From: Phocoenobacter uteri
Lineage (GTDB): Bacteria; Pseudomonadota; Gammaproteobacteria; Enterobacterales; Pasteurellaceae
Length of the DNA: 64,000 bases
Assembly (NCBI RefSeq): GCF_900454895.1
Contig: NZ_UGTA01000001.1
Span: forward strand, 1,364,001-1,428,000
Direction: 5' to 3'
The notes beneath the pieces were generated by a model. It was not told the origin of the DNA. It saw only the letters and a program-made list of their open reading frames with translations, and searched no databases. A program made the translations under genes and the position numbers. Positions 62,152 to 64,000 of the stretch are shown one piece after another (the first letter of the stretch is position 1; the number at the start of each line of letters is the position of its first letter).

Positions 62152-63306
62152 TTATTTCAAACCTGATTCAAAACGTAAGATTTCTGCTTTATCGGTTTTT
62201 TCCCAAGGGAAGTGTGAACGACCAAAGTGTCCGTAAGCGGCTGTTTCACGGTAAATTGGTTGAATTAAATCTAACATTTGAATTAAGCCGTAAGGACGTA
62301 AATCAAAATGCTCACGCACTAAGCGAACCAAAATTTCATTGCTTACTTTACCTGTACCAAAAGTTTCCACCATAATAGACGTTGGCTCTGCCACACCGAT
62401 TGCGTAAGAAAGTTGAATTTCACAACGATCAGCTAAACCTGCCGCAACAATATTTTTTGCAACATAGCGAGCAGCATAAGCCGCTGAACGATCCACTTTT
62501 GATGGATCTTTACCAGAGAATGCACCACCACCGTGACGCGCTGCACCACCGTAAGTATCTACGATGATTTTACGTCCTGTTAAGCCACAGTCACCCATTG
62601 GACCACCGATCACAAAACGACCTGTTGGGTTGATGAAATATTTGGTGTCTTTACTTAACCATTCGCTTGGCAACACAGGTTTAATAATCTCTTCCATTAC
62701 CGCTTCGTGAAGATCTTTTTGTGAGATCGTATCAGCGTGTTGTGTTGAAAGCACCACTGCATCAATGCCCTTGATTTTGTTATCTTCATAAACAAAGGTA
62801 ATTTGGCTTTTTGCATCAGGGCGTAACCAATCTAATTTACCATTTTTACGCACTTCTGCTTGTTTTTGCATAAGTAAGTGAGCGTAAGTGATTGGTGCTG
62901 GCATTAACACGTCAGTTTCGTTGGTTGCATAACCGAACATAATCCCCTGATCCCCCGCACCTTGTGCAAATGGATCAGCACGATCGACACCTTGATTGAT
63001 ATCTGGTGACTGTTTTCCAATCGCATTTAAAACCGCACAAGAGTGAGCATCAAAGCCCATATCCGAGTGGGTATAACCGATATCACAAATCACTTCACGA
63101 GTTAAGTTTTCAATATCTACCCAAGCACTCGTTGTGATTTCACCACCGACTAATGCCATACCTGTTTTCACGTAAGTTTCACAAGCAACACGTGCTTTTG
63201 GATCTTGTTTAATAATTTCGTCTAATACCGCATCTGAGATTTGATCGGCGATTTTATCTGGATGCCCTTCTGATACAGATTCAGAAGTAAATAAATTTAT
63301 TGCCAT
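62152..63306 (-). CDS. metK: S-adenosylmethionine synthetase
   Basis: 384 residues. SEGHPDKIADQISDAVLDE with the ATP-binding His, GAGDQGIMFGYA, and GGGAFSGKDPSKVDRSAAY are all present. It makes SAM from methionine and ATP. No SAM riboswitch is visible upstream; a paired uptake element lies there instead. Confidence 0.97.
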   Translation of the reverse strand: MAINLFTSESVSEGHPDKIADQISDAVLDEIIKQDPKARVACETYVKTGMALVGGEITTSAWVDIENLTREVICDIGYTHSDMGFDAHSCAVLNAIGKQSPDINQGVDRADPFAQGAGDQGIMFGYATNETDVLMPAPITYAHLLMQKQAEVRKNGKLDWLRPDAKSQITFVYEDNKIKGIDAVVLSTQHADTISQKDLHEAVMEEIIKPVLPSEWLSKDTKYFINPTGRFVIGGPMGDCGLTGRKIIVDTYGGAARHGGGAFSGKDPSKVDRSAAYAARYVAKNIVAAGLADRCEIQLSYAIGVAEPTSIMVETFGTGKVSNEILVRLVREHFDLRPYGLIQMLDLIQPIYRETAAYGHFGRSHFPWEKTDKAEILRFESGLK

Positions 63307-63346
63307 TGCTTATTTCCTTTATTTAGGGTGGATTGCATAAAAGTCT

Positions 63347-63388
63347 AAGCGGTAATTTTTGCAAATTTCTTACAAAATCTTACCGCTT
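63347..63388. repeat. 42-nt paired uptake-sequence element upstream of metK
   Basis: AAGCGGTAA... TTTGCAAATTT ...TTACCGCTT. About one DNA helical turn shorter than the 54-nt form. It separates htpX and metK. Confidence 0.55.
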
Positions 63389-63463
63389 ACTATAATTCCG
63401 CTTAGGTGTTTAACCATCTAGACGTCTATAATATATTTATCTACTCAAAATTGCAAACAAATT

Positions 63464-64000
63464 TTATAAACTTCTCAACGCTTCAATACGTTTTTCAAGA
63501 GGTGGGTGACTACTAAATAATTCTTTGCTTCTCACGTTAATCATAAAGGCAGCAAGAGAACCTTGCATTTCCTGTGGTTCGTGGATAGATTGTAAACGTT
63601 GCAATGCCGCAATCATCTTTTCTTTTCCAACTAAACTCGCTGAACCTGCATCTGCTCTAAATTCACGATAACGTGAAAACCACATTGCAATCATACTTGC
63701 AAGAATACCCAGTGCAAATTCTAACACCATTGAGACGAGGAAATAGGTCATTGAGCTTTGCTCTTCTTCGCCATCATCGTTACGGCTTGATGAGATCACG
63801 CCCGCAATCACACGTGAAATAAAAATGACAAAGGTATTTAAAACGCCTTGTAATAAGGTCATCGTCACCATATCACCGTTGGCAATATGCGATACTTCAT
63901 GGGCAATCACGGCTTCCGCTTCATCTTGGGTCATTGAATCAAGTAAGCCAGTACTTACTGCTACTAATGAGCCTTTTTTGGTCGCTCCCGTCGCAAAAGC
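63464..64000 (-). CDS. htpX: Membrane protease HtpX (5' end outside the window)
   Basis: The frame continues to the window edge, so about 179 C-terminal residues are seen. AFATGATKKGSLVAVSTGLL leads into the zinc motif HEVSH with its following NGD, then two membrane segments and the third ligand region in REFRADAGSASLVG. HtpX is a heat- and envelope-stress inner-membrane zinc protease. Confidence 0.93.
   Translation of the reverse strand, partial: AFATGATKKGSLVAVSTGLLDSMTQDEAEAVIAHEVSHIANGDMVTMTLLQGVLNTFVIFISRVIAGVISSSRNDDGEEEQSSMTYFLVSMVLEFALGILASMIAMWFSRYREFRADAGSASLVGKEKMIAALQRLQSIHEPQEMQGSLAAFMINVRSKELFSSHPPLEKRIEALRSL

Overview
The window is about 64 kb of chromosome from a member of the Pasteurellaceae (Gammaproteobacteria). 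Housekeeping genes and their order (secM-secA-mutT, lptCAB-ptsN-rapZ, dusB-fis, rodZ-ispG-hisS-yfgM) are typical of the family. The DNA is AT-rich, and the uptake-signal core ACAAGCGGTC is abundant, often in inverted pairs acting as terminators. That core is the Actinobacillus pleuropneumoniae ('Apl') type rather than the Haemophilus influenzae type, so the genome belongs near Actinobacillus, Mannheimia or Glaesserella. I cannot name the species.

Region 1 (1 to about 6650) is a P4-like phage satellite or its remnant. It has an AT-rich cargo gene of unknown function, an AlpA-type regulator, an Ogr/Delta-like zinc-finger protein, an Ash/Icd-like gene, several small DNA-binding-like proteins, and a DUF927 primase/helicase gene broken by one extra A inside its Walker A motif. 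An A/B/C set of complementary sequences around a possible 77-nt RNA (2258-2334) resembles the P4 CI antisense-RNA immunity circuit. After the primase, six copies of GGGCACA in both orientations form a likely satellite replication origin. The integrase would lie left of the window.

Region 2 (6721-28070) is core genome: rdgC, nudB, a periplasmic rhodanese, yebC, glyA, lpxM, tRNA-Ser(GGA), an NlpE-like lipoprotein, dciA, secM-secA, mutT, orn, tsaE, an AmiB-type amidase, lptC-lptA-lptB, ptsN, rapZ, ptrA, recO, alr, qmcA and nfeD.

Region 3 (28080-44940) is a complete group 2-type (ABC-exported) capsule locus on one strand: kpsC and kpsS for the Kdo-linker, a HepT/MntA-like HEPN-nucleotidyltransferase pair, a GT2 glycosyltransferase, a coiled-coil protein of unknown function, a tandem-GT2 glycosyltransferase, glf, an acetyltransferase, ugd, galU and the exporter genes bexD-C-B-A. 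The gene set suggests an O-acetylated polymer with galactofuranose and a hexuronic acid. Seven tandem copies of an octamer directly follow a -10-like box ahead of kpsC, and an 11-G tract precedes the first glycosyltransferase. Both are candidate phase-variation sites.

Region 4 (44978-64000) is core genome again: an unknown membrane protein, gloA, gmhA, pnuC, yfgM, hisS, ldhA, ispG, rodZ, a dGTPase family gene, fis, dusB, ubiA, a GlpR-type regulator, gyrA, lpxB, metK and the 3' part of htpX. A 54-nt paired uptake-sequence element recurs between genes and also sits in frame inside the dGTPase gene.
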